From Odontesthes bonariensis (taxonomy: Eukaryota; Chordata; Actinopteri; Atheriniformes; Atherinopsidae), in the NCBI RefSeq assembly GCF_027942865.1, contig NC_134506.1:15274436-15338435 (forward strand): a stretch of DNA of 64,000 nucleotides, read 5' to 3'. Position 1 is the stretch's first letter. The number at the start of each line of letters is the position of its first letter. A model generated the notes under the pieces. The model was given only the letters and a program-made list of their open reading frames with translations. It was not told where the DNA came from and did no database searches. A program made the translations under genes and the position numbers. Shown piece by piece: positions 10,401 to 19,872 of the stretch.

Positions 10401-11395
10401 TTTTGCTGCAAACACAGCTCAGAATAATAAAAAAAAAAAAGTAGCAATAAAGCTGCATTTCAAAAGGCTTTTACAAGCTACATCTCTACTTCTTCAAAAC
10501 ATTTTATACGTTTAAAGTTATGTGATAATTCTCTTTTTAGCCTACCAGCTGTTCTCCAGAGGGCCCTGCTCATCTTGAGTCCACTCTTCCTGCATCCAGC
10601 GCTGGAGAGGAGAAAGTAGTTGATAGGTCTGATCATATGTCTTAAATCTGTTGCATGTTATTGGTCACAAATCCTGTGTTGTAAGGATATTAATGTGTTA
10701 TTTTCTCCTCAGGGTTCTGATGCCTCCACCACCCCTTTCCTTTGTGACTCCTGCTGCGCGTAAAAGGCCGAAGGATGCTGTGACAGAGGATCCGGCTAGT
10801 CTGCCCAGCAGCGCCGCATCAATGGGTATGCATTTCTTCATTCCCAAATATTCTGAGAGCCTGAATAATTTGACTTTTCTTCTGTGGAGTTGTCTGTTGC
10901 ATGACGTAGCATCTCCCCCCATGGAGCAGTTGGGGAGGAGTGGAGACCTGTGTGAATCTCCCCACTGGTGGAACTCACTAACATGCTCTTCTTGTATATG
11001 TTTTTTTGTCTTTCCCTTGTTTTCTCTCTCAACATGTGTCCCCGGACGTGCCTGTAATGGATGTGTGCTCTGCTGCCGTTTCATTTGATATCTTCCCTCC
11101 CCTGGCTCTGGATCAAACGAACCCAAAAACCACCGCTTATATGGGGCTCCTCAATGGGTTTCCTCTTTCTTTTGTTCTCTCTCCTCGTCTCTCCCCCTCT
11201 CTCTTATGTCCTCCACCTTTCTTCTTCTTTTCTCTGTCTCTCTGTTTTTATTGTGCCCATACAGGCATTCGAGAAGAGGTGTGCCTGAAGAAGACTAAAG
11301 TGAACGAAGATGCTTCAGGGCTAGTGCCCTACGGAGGAGATTCCTCTGATGAAGAGGAGGAGAGGACACGCAGCAGTAAGACAGAAAACTTATAA
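4478..11395 (+). CDS. khdc4: KH domain-containing 4 (BLOM7, KIAA0907), pre-mRNA splicing factor
   Basis: Fourteen exons give 583 aa: 4478-4506, 5478-5748, 5857-5976, 6079-6155, 7356-7408, 7558-7763, 8416-8624, 8842-8902, 9190-9247, 9452-9684, 9902-10006, 10541-10626, 10713-10825, 11265-11395. Recognition rests on the N-terminal SRWDQP motif, [14 protein letters not shown], then [17 protein letters not shown] and [16 protein letters not shown] (first KH region), and KIFVGLDQ...[19 protein letters not shown] and [15 protein letters not shown] (second KH region), followed by a low-complexity Y/G/N-rich and proline-rich tail and the acidic DSSDEEEE. The family binds RNA and joins the SNU13/Prp19 splicing machinery in the nucleus. 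The frame ends soon after the acidic motif, whereas the human protein continues some 35 residues. A CAGCA|GTAAG word at about 11372-11380 could be an alternative donor to a last exon I did not find. The gene hosts two guide RNAs in introns. Confidence 0.93.
6156..7355 (+). other. KHDC4 intron 4
   Basis: This is a 1.2 kb intron between canonical GTATGT and TTTTAG sites. I looked for snoRNA-like hairpins and repeats and saw none that I could support. The plus-strand open frame at 6723-7010 has no coding character. Confidence 0.6.
8196..8326 (+). ncRNA. scarna4: SCARNA4-like H/ACA guide RNA in KHDC4 intron 6 (U2 snRNA Psi41 and Psi39)
   Basis: Two hairpins are separated by a hinge. Hairpin 1: outer stem TGGAGGT (8199-8205) with ACCTCCA (8249-8255); inner stem AGTGAGGCAA with TTGCCTTCACT; pocket strands AAGAA (8207-8211) and GATAC (8242-8246). 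An H box AAAACA follows at 8256-8261, 14 nt from the pocket. Hairpin 2: outer stem AGCAGA (8265-8270) with TCTGCT (8314-8319); pocket strands GAACA (8273-8277) and TACTGC (8307-8312). An ACA box follows at 8321-8323, 14 nt from the pocket. The pockets pair with U2 snRNA: GUAUC + UUCUU around U41, and GUAGUA + UGUUC around U39 (one G.U). Human SCARNA4 (ACA26) is assigned these two sites and sits in a KHDC4 intron. The RNA ends about 90 nt before the 3' splice site, a normal position. The CAB box was not clearly placed. Confidence 0.85.
8974..9107 (+). ncRNA. SCARNA4 paralogue in KHDC4 intron 8 (U2 Psi41 pocket kept, 3' pocket different)
   Basis: Hairpin 1: outer stem GGAGGT (8977-8982) with ACCTCC (9028-9033); inner stem GGTGAAACTAC with GTAGTTTTCAC; pocket strands ATAAGAA (8983-8989) and GATAC (9021-9025). 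These match U2 snRNA UUCUUAU and GUAUC around U41 without a mismatch, better than in the intron 6 copy. The hinge (9034-9042) has only a degenerate H box. Hairpin 2: stem GGTAG (9046-9050) with CTACC (9096-9100), an inner ATCTC/GAGAT stem and an ACA at 9102-9104. The 3' pocket does not fit U2 U39, so its target is unknown. A TGAG (CAB-like) lies near 9082. The two copies share 23 bases across TTCACTGATACCCACCTCCA, pointing to duplication within the host gene. The RNA ends about 80 nt before the next exon. Confidence 0.75.
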
Positions 11396-12436
11396 CCTCT
11401 GCCCGCCCCATCCCCACTGCCCAAAGACATTTCCAGACCCAAAGGCTTCATTCAGTGATTCAACAGCAATTTACAAACTCCCTATAAAGGGAAAAGTCTA
11501 CCCTTTCATTACCATACATTGTTTTTGGCTCGTTTTAGCTACTTTTCTACAGGGGAAAAAAAGATCCATACGTGGCTCTTTGGGAAACCTTGTTACAAAA
11601 TTCCATCATCACTTTTCAGTCACTATTTTAGGAAAAAACAAGGTTTATTTACTGCCATGTTGACAAACTTCATATAACAGTGATGTATAGTACATGTGAT
11701 TCGTAACCAGTCTGTTAATGCCAAAAGAAAAAAGTACTGGTATTGTCTGAAATTCTATCCACATTCTGGTGCTTTACTAGACTCTTAAATGCAAAAGGTT
11801 TTTACCTCCTTGTCCCTTCTTTAGGTTGTGCTTTAGTGTTTGTGTTTTTTGGTTCACATTAACCCCGACACAAGACATGCAAACCCGTTGGTTTTAGTCC
11901 AGGGTGAATATATTTACTGTAAATATAGAACTATACCTGCCAGCAGTGTCTGCGTGCATGTATGTCTGCAGTCAAATGATTTAAAATGCAACATTAAAGT
12001 TATGAGCAAACTTTAATTTAACTGGTGCTTTTCCATCGCGTTTTATCTTTAAAGACACGTCTTTTTTTTTCATTCTTTCTGATGCTAAATTAAGTACTTT
12101 GCATAATTAAAATACCAGAAAGAATCACTAAAGCACATCTTTAAGAGCCCCTTTGGAGTATGGACGTATGCCGGGTGGACTTTTCCCTTTTATAATGTGA
12201 ATACGATTGTATATCAAATGGATTTTTTTTGTTTTTTTTTTTTTGGTCCTGAAATACTTTCTTTTTTTTTTCTTTTTTTCATCTTTTGTTAGTTTAAAAA
12301 AAAAAAACAGCCCTCATATCCCTTTCTGACTTTCTGGCCTGCTGCAGTTACAGATGGTTTGATACATATTGTAAAATTCAGTGAAACCTTTTCTTATCTT
12401 GGAAAATGGTTAATGCCTGTTCCCATGGAATAATAT

Positions 12437-12442
12437 AATAAA
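12437..12442 (+). terminator. Likely KHDC4 poly(A) signal
   Basis: AATAAA on the plus strand closes a roughly 1 kb 3' UTR of KHDC4. An upstream alternative, ATTAAA near 11993, is also possible. The opposing FSD2 signal (ATTAAA, minus strand) is only about 30 bp away. Confidence 0.6.
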
Positions 12443-12469
12443 AACAACTGAAAATCATCACTCATTTTC

Positions 12470-12475
12470 TTTAAT
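12470..12475 (-). terminator. Possible FSD2 poly(A) signal
   Basis: TTTAAT on the plus strand is ATTAAA on the minus strand, about 150 bp after the FSD2 stop at 12623. With it, the convergent FSD2 and KHDC4 transcripts would meet or overlap by tens of bases. Confidence 0.45.
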
Positions 12476-12622
12476 GATGAAGGTGAATTTTTCTATGTAT
12501 GGTTGTTCAAAGAGTAAAGGTTTGTATTTTAAGTCATTCAGCACTGGTAAGGATCTAAAAACTCAGTTTTATCAGGATTTTCCCACATATTTGGATGAGA
12601 ATATTGGGTGTGATGTCTGGTG

Positions 12623-15600
12623 TCAGATGAATGCGTACTCGGGAGCTTCTATGGCATTGTGTACAGTTAGAGCTCCAGGGTTGTCCAGGCTAAAGCAGGG
12701 GTGGACAAAAGTTTGAAAGTGACAGTGGAAGGTGTGCAGATGTTGCTCCAGATTGACATTGAAGAAGGACAGCGTTCCCCTGTCGTAGTCGAGTGCCACT
12801 CCAATCCGCATGGGGTGTACTGTAATCCTCAAGTCAGGACTCCAACCACCGTGCAGGAACTCATATTTATGCCTAAAAAAAAGAAAGTACATTTTTAAGT
12901 AAAAAGCTTTTTTTTTATATATCATTTAGTAAGCAGCCGTTGGGGAAAACAGATGCTTACTAATGATGCGAGGGAAGGATTCAGAAGACTGCAGATTATA
13001 GAAGATGACAAATGTGACTGTTAAATTGTGCGTAGGCAGACGAAACAAGATGATGATCACAACAGAAACTCGTGTGGGGCTCGTTTGATTTGCCAAATAT
13101 GATCATACAACTGCTCTGCTTTGTTCCAAAAACAGTTGCCATGGAAACATGCATAAAGTAATAGATATTCCATGCAGACTTTTCTGCTTCAATGGGCAAA
13201 CTCTTGGCATACAGTGGATGCACTTATTGCTTAGGAAAGCGAAATTTCTGAATGCTAAAAATACAGTCTTGGCCCAGATTCCGTGATCTGCAATAGCACT
13301 CCCTCAGTGGATCAGCAAGGGTTATTCTGAAAGGGGATTGGATGGAACGTCTACTTGGTCTGTGTTCCTCTGTTAAAATGGAAGTCTGTTTCTTTCCCCA
13401 ACTTTGAAACAGTTGGGAATAGGTATGTTTAAACAAGTGACTAGACCGCAAACCAGGGCTCCTTAAACCCTTGTGTTTACTCCAAGCTTTAAAAAGAAGC
13501 ATTAAAGGGGAAGTGAAAGAGGTGAGGATAATATAAAGAATTCTCTTCCGTCACAAATCAGAACACAGTTATTGGCGTACTGGTTATGAGCTATGCTATA
13601 AGAAGCATTTTGTCATTTTGGTGGCATGTCGTACCCATTTTAAAGTTTTGGGGGTTTTTTTGTTAAAAAAAAAAAAAACAAGTCCTCTTAAAAATGCCAT
13701 TGAGCATGTTTTCCAACCATCGTTTGAGTTCAGACAATGTTCTGTGATAAAGTATTACCTGGTTGGACTGAGAATGTGTCTCATACACCAGGAGGTACTG
13801 TTGGCCCCAAGGTAAGAGTTTCTCTCAGTGTCCTCATATGCAACTCCAATCCGAAACTCTGTCCCATCATCCACCTCAATTTCCCAGTAATGCCTGCCTC
13901 GCACTGGAATCAGATCCCCCAGGATGGCTACGCACCTGAACACACATGCACACTCTTAACCCTCAAAGTTCACCTTTTGTCACCACAAGCAGCTGGTGTA
14001 TACTCCACCTGGTGAAAGAATTGTCATCTAAAGCCATTGCACTTATTGGCAGTTCCTCGTCTCCATAAAAAATGGTGAAACCATCTTCAGAGATGGACAG
14101 GCAAGGATGGGCAGTATCCTCCAGGAGGTAGAAGAATGTTCCTGCACAGGTATGGAAAAATGTAAGGGATTCAATGAAAGTACTGTTCAATGTTGTTGGT
14201 AAGTACGTCTTCTGAATTACACTGGACTACTACTTATATTTGATGGCAATAGTTCATTGTTGAATGTGTCCTAATGGACCGACTGACCCAATCTAATGTA
14301 CGGCCACGTGTGGATTGGGATGCAGTAAAAGAGGCTCCAGATTTAACAATTATTTAGTTTTATTTGTCCAGCCAAACGAGGTCTTTATCAGAACCAGCCT
14401 GTGACCCTTTGCAATATTTCAAGGATTCAAAGACTGCACTTACAGTTAATGACCACCAGAGTAAATCTATATACACATACATGTGCATTGTGTGTTTGTA
14501 GACTATATTAAAAAAAAAAAATGCACATGCTCAGTTAAAGCAGTCACAATGGAAAAAAGGATTATTTAAAGTGTGCTTTGATATGATGGGTTGATGACTT
14601 ATGTGTGATTTTGATACTTTGTTGCTGATTGTTGCTCTTATCTCTATGCTACCTGTAAGCAAGGACTTAGTTTTGTAAACCTTGGGTGAAACTTCCTAAA
14701 CTAATTGATCTTTTACTGTGGGTCAAAGCACCATAAATAGGCCATCATTGTTATCAATGATGTTCTTTGTTTTGTTTTTGTACCTGTTGTTGATACAGTA
14801 ATAACACCACTCCTATCACTCGGCCCGCCGATGTTGACTGCTCTCACAGAGATGAGGTAACGTCGTCCTGTCTGCAGCTGTATCAGACACTGACAGGTGG
14901 GCACAGCTACTATAGACCTGGGGGATTGAAAAGCAGGAAAGAAGTCTGATATGTCTGATGACTGCTTCCAAGGTGGGCTTTTATTTCTGTACGCCTTGAT
15001 CAATGAGGGTCTTGATTGGTAGTTTTAAATGGTTTGTCCATTTTCTGAAGTCACCGGATGAGAAAGGAAAATGACCCCAAATGTGAGGACAGTCGTGTAG
15101 CTGAGGCAAACAGTGCTGCAGGCGCTGAGGCTAAGAATAGATTTTCTGGGACAGAGTGTGTCTTGATTCAGCAGCTCAATAACCATGGGACTTAAAAATC
15201 CCAGGCAAGCACTAACCCCGACTTGTTTATGAAAGTATTTAAGCGAAAGCCTCATTAAATAAAAAGTGCTGCACTTTTAAAGCTCTCCATATCCTTTTCA
15301 TTGAGCTATTTTAGCTCGACAATTTTCAAGGAAAGCACAATTAGATGATTAGATGTTGAGCTTATTGCAATGTTGCTCTATCAGCTGCGAGTGTGACAAA
15401 AATGTGGGTCTTACTCGGTAATGCTGCACTCTGTGCCATCGGAGCCCATCTCACTGAACTCCACCGTGTAAGAGTCTACGGGATTGGTGTTTCCTGACTC
15501 CCAGCGAATCAGAGCAGCTTCTGGACAGCTAGTACACTCCCTCTGCTTGATCACAGGAGGTGATGGGACTACAGAGAGAGGATGTAAGCTTTTTAATTTC

Positions 15601-18600
15601 AAACCTTGGGTGAGATTGTTTTAGCAAAGCAATTATCTAATCTGGCTCAAGTTTAATGACCCTTCATGTGGTTGTAGGAGTGTGACATTTGTTTACCCGT
15701 CATGTATAAGGCCTTCTCGCTTGCTGGGCTGATGCCTGTGGTGTTGGTAGCAGTCGCCCAGAGCTCATACTGAGCGTTGGGCAGCAGATCAGTTATAGTG
15801 CAGTGGGTCTCCTTCACTTTTACCTTGCTTACTGAAAAGAGCAGAGATTAAGTTGTGCATGATTTGGTGTTATCATGCATTGGGAATCTGCAGGCAGCAT
15901 GGCTGTGTGTCATACCATGAGGTGCACAGGTGCTGTCTGCTGGCGTGTCCTCCAGCACTGGTCTGTAGGAAAGCTCATAGTACTCCACTGTGTCATCAGA
16001 GAACAAGCTCCAGCACACACGCAGGGACGTCTGGGTGGCCGAGTTGGGCATCTGGGGGTTGATTACTGGTGCAGATGGAGCTGTGTTTATGTTGCAGAAG
16101 TACTGTTAATGCAGTTTTGTTATTGAAAACAATTTGGGAAAAAAAAATGTACAACTTCGTCTAATTTAAGCTTAACACTGACACCTGTGTGCACTCCTTC
16201 ATTCCTTCCTTCCTTTGATGACAGCTAATTTCTTTTTTCCCTGTATGGGTGAATTTGAGCTCTTTTCCTCTAATCATCTTTGTCACTTCCTCTTTCTCTT
16301 GTTGTCACGACAGCTTATGAAGTAAAAAATTTGTTTCGATATTCTGGGTTTAAACCTGTTTAAAAGAACCCCTCCAAGTACCTTTTGTGTGGGGGTCCTT
16401 CTGTTATCATTGTAATATCACTTAAATTTTGTCGATCAGATCTTCGCAACTTCCACCTTGGTGTTGTGGGAACATCACATACATCTTTCCATCATCTCTG
16501 CTGTGTCTTTTCGTGATGTGGGGCTTCAATTAACCCGAAGTTAAATAGGGCCTTGCGACCATATTCTCTCTAAATTGCCAATATCAATAAATATTGTACT
16601 GATAATCCGGCTGGATGAAACCACAAAACTAACATATTTTTATCGAGTCAGAAATGTCCAAAAGCAGTCAACTGTTTGGATTTTAACATAAAGGGTGGAC
16701 TCTTCTGACAAAGCAGTTTATAAATCGGACCTGGAACAGCATTGATGGAGTCCATCATGGTTTTGACATCCGAGAGATCAGCAAGTGGTGTGCTGAATTC
16801 AAGACTTGTTGACAACGTGAGGTCAACCTCCTCTTTGGCAAATTCTTTGATTCTAGTTAGAAATAAGGAAAACAAAATGAGCACCAATAAAGTTTAAGAC
16901 AATGTAAAAGGATATTCTGTCTTGCCATCTGTATCACAAAAAACGTCTTTAGTCTGACCACACAAAAAATCTCCAAACTTTTTTTCCATTAAATGTTGTT
17001 GTTGGGGCTTTTAAAATCATTTTGAAAGACTTATGCAGCAGATTAAGTGTGCTCATCGGTTGGTTAATTTCCTACAGCTCCAAATGTATCCTCTTAAATG
17101 ACATTAATCTGAAACATTATTCTTTTCTAATCACACTGCAGTCACTGCACACCATGCCAAAGGTGCGCCATGCCACCAAAGTAACTGAGCAGCATCCCAA
17201 TTACCTCTTAACGGTGGCTGTAACTGTCTGTTAAGAAAAGTCAAAGAAATCAGTCAAACAACAGAGTAATTAAATGCTGATAGGTCCAACAATTTAGTAA
17301 ATCTATTGTCTTGTGTAACATTTGTTACTTATTGTTGTGTGTAAAAATGTACCCACATATTTCATATGACCAGCTGAAAAAAAAAAAGCAAAAAAGAAAC
17401 AAAAGGCACCTTGAGGAAAAGCCTCTTGTCCTGGCTGCGGTAGGTCTCCTGTGCTGTCTCAATGAGCTCTTTGGAGGCATCTAGGGCCTGACCACAGACC
17501 AGCAGCTGACTGTACAGGGACTCCAACTTACTCTTCTTCTCCTCCTCCAATCCAGCCGCCCTCTCGTCATATCGTTGAGACAACGTTTGCAGCACATCAT
17601 TGTAGTGCTGCTCCAAGTGCTGCTCTTGGCGGCCAAAATTCTCCTGGACGTACACATTGATGATCATAGAAATTTACCGTGCATTACCCATAGATGCAGA
17701 AAACAAAATGAAGACGATGAAAGTCGGTTTATGAAATGGATCCACTGGATTGTTGAGTTGTGACACTTCAAGTAAATAAAATGGCCTCGATTTTCTTTTT
17801 GTCTGTCACTGAGTCAAAATTAGAAACTACACTTTATGAACAAGTATTCCCAAATTGCATAGGCAGAAAATGGTGAGTTAATGTCACAACAAATGACAGC
17901 TGTTAATGATGCAAGCCTGACTTTGCTTTACCTCGACAGTGAGAAAGATTTCCTCCAGATGACCAGCAAAGTTCTCCATCTCAGCAACCTTCCCTTGCAG
18001 CTGATTCCTGATCGAGTTGATCTCACCCTGAAAGCAACTGAAAGTCACACTAAAGCTCTTTATGTCTTTATTCAATCCAGTAACATAAAATACAATTCAA
18101 CCTTTGCTGTCAGAGCTCTCTGGTCAGTCTGTTGATAAATGACACCTTTTTAGGCTTGTTTCTGACAAAGGCCAAAACATTTTTAGGCGCCATCTACACT
18201 GAGATTTTATGTTTATGCATTTGGCAGACGCTTTTATCCAAAGTGACTTACAAATGAGGATATAACAATGTAGCTAACAATAAGCTCCATAGAAGGAAAA
18301 CTATTAGTCAGGTTCTGTCAAGCTCTGACAGGGGTGACAGTGTAGAAATAGAGTGCAGGCGTAGGGGGAAGTGCAGGGGGTAGGGTAGGAGATGCTCTCT
18401 GAAGAGCTGGGTCTCCAAGAGTTTCTTGAAGATAGACAGGGCCCCTGTTCTGGTAGCGCCCGGTAGGTCACTGCACCTTGGTTTTCACCAAGACTGTCTG
18501 AAAACATATATATTCAATTAATAAATCAATGGCTGAAGTTGCGTTAGTGTTCTCACCTTATCTTTCCCACTCCTGAACACAACATCATCATCATCATGTC

Positions 18601-18817
18601 CATCCTCTGCTCCAGTGGGAGAAGTGGAGCTGCTCTCGCAGGGATCAAAACTAAGGGAGTCGTTGGTGTCTACAGAGAACCTCTGCAAAGTCCTGCCTCC
18701 TCTGCCTGAAACCACATTGTATGTCTCCATGGTGGTCGATTCTCTGCTTAAGTCCTGCTGCTCTGCTTCCTCTGCAATTGCATCCAGTATACCTCCTCTG
18801 ATATCATTCAGGTCCAT
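12623..18817 (-). CDS. fsd2: Fibronectin type III and SPRY domain containing 2
   Basis: Twelve exons give 627 aa (in transcript order): 18557-18817, 17932-18027, 17410-17643, 17205-17227, 16731-16852, 15916-16080, 15697-15831, 15415-15568, 14784-14917, 14009-14141, 13759-13935, 12623-12872. Domains: an acidic, poorly conserved N-terminus (1-87); a coiled coil (about 88-200, [30 protein letters not shown]); two FN3 domains (about 246-345 with [20 protein letters not shown], and 346-441 with [12 protein letters not shown]); and a B30.2/SPRY domain (about 442-627 with [38 protein letters not shown]). The FSD2 family is striated-muscle enriched and sits near the sarcoplasmic reticulum with ryanodine-receptor and desmin partners. 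The N-terminus is shorter than in mammals, and I found no exon for the Cys-x2-Cys region that precedes the mammalian coiled coil. One exon is only 23 bp. The start ATG at 18817 is the first in frame; a further 5' exon cannot be excluded. Confidence 0.9.
18190..18490. repeat. Interspersed repeat with the GCATTTGGCAGACGC tail, in FSD2 intron 1
   Basis: The phrase GCATTTGGCAGACGCTTTTA followed by TCCAAAGTGACTTACAAATG is a repeat tail common in fish genomes. The following 200 bp, through CTGTTCTGGTAGCGCCCGG, match a second copy in opposite orientation at about 49500-49680. It is probably a 5'-truncated LINE or SINE. It lies just where mammals have an additional N-terminal FSD2 exon. Confidence 0.7.
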
Positions 18818-19859
18818 AAGAACAGTTACTGTGTCAGGGCAGAGGTTAACAAGTCACTTATGATCAAAGTTTCTGATACAAGATCCCTTTAGTTAGGTTT
18901 TCGGTTCTTTATGTGAGCAATCTATAGATCAATAGCCATTTAGAATAATACAGCAGAATAAACACAGACAGTTTAAGAGCTCTTCATATTTAAGTGACTT
19001 GCCATTGCAGAGAAATCTGTCCATTAACAGTAAATAAGCAGCTGATAATACAATTACCTTGCCGGTTTGTTCTAAATAACCATTTCAGGGCAGCGGTGGT
19101 GTCTGACCAGAAAACTGCCGAGTCCAACCCTCAACCAGAGACTGTGACAAAAATATCTGTGAATCACATTGCTCAAATGTCACTGGCATGTCAAACATTC
19201 ACCCAGGCCACGTGTCGTTTAATGTATAAAACTTCAAATCTAGCTCAACCAGATGGAGGAGTTTAGTCAACACTGAGGCGAATTTATACCAGTTTCTGCG
19301 TTGTCATTTGATTTGTTATTAGGAGATGGAAATCCCCGAACATGTGATCCAAAGGTCAAAGTTGAACGCAACTCAAGGAGCAGGGTGATGCATTCACGCA
19401 CCTTGTAAACGCTACAATCAGTTAGCGTAACACCCTTGATTTCTATATCCGAATTTTGACCAATTTTCGATTAGTGAATTCAATTTTTAACTCTCACTAT
19501 TCAGTCATTGTTACTTTGTTGTAAAAGATCAAGCTTCACTGCACTGTTTTCTTTTGAGCAGTTGTTAGTGAAGAGAATTTGCCTAAAAACCTGAAATGGA
19601 GCGTTACATCTACTTAGCTAAACATTGAAAGAAAAATACAGTGATGTCGTTACTACCTCTATTCTAACGGTCGATTCTTGTAAATAGCATGAATGTTTTT
19701 TTTTTCCTTTTATAATTTTTTTACGCAACCAACATTTAAGTTTTTGATTGTTCCGAATTATCTTTGGTACTTGAATGCAGCTGACGTCACACCAATGGCG
19801 GACGTTGTAAACAGAGCCAACAGCTTTTCGGAGGCCAAAGGGAAACCTCTGTTTTTAAG
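18818..19859. other. Shared upstream region of FSD2 (-) and WHAMM (+)
   Basis: The two genes are head-to-head about 1 kb apart. The half near WHAMM has CpG-containing leader sequence and a CRE (19782-19789). The half near FSD2 is AT-rich, with no element I can name. Further non-coding 5' exons of either gene could lie here. Confidence 0.5.
19782..19789 (+). promoter_or_regulatory. Consensus CRE with adjacent YY1-like ATGGCGG
   Basis: TGACGTCA, the palindromic ATF/CREB site, lies 5 bp before CAATGGCGGAC (19793-19803), which fits the YY1 core often found at or just after the start site of housekeeping genes. Both sit within 80 bp upstream of the WHAMM start codon, pointing to a compact promoter here. 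Function is inferred. Confidence 0.6.
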
Positions 19860-19872
19860 ATGGACAGCGTAG
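19795..19872 (+). promoter_or_regulatory. Out-of-frame upstream ORF overlapping the WHAMM start
   Basis: An ATG at 19795 opens 25 codons (MADVVNRANSFSEAKGKPLF, then 5 more) and stops with TAG at 19870-19872, overlapping the WHAMM ATG at 19860 in another frame. If transcription starts upstream of 19795, this would repress WHAMM translation. If it starts at the YY1-like site the ATG may be lost from the mRNA. Confidence 0.5.

Noticed and set aside
10651-11088. Long frames on both strands around KHDC4 exon 13
   Set aside because: They are exon 13 read into its intron and its antisense shadow; canonical sites bound the real exon.
10826-11264. Possible H/ACA RNA in KHDC4 intron 13
   Set aside because: A good hairpin (AGTGGAGA/TCTCCCCACT) and an ACA near 10982 exist, but no closing outer stem or second hairpin could be built.
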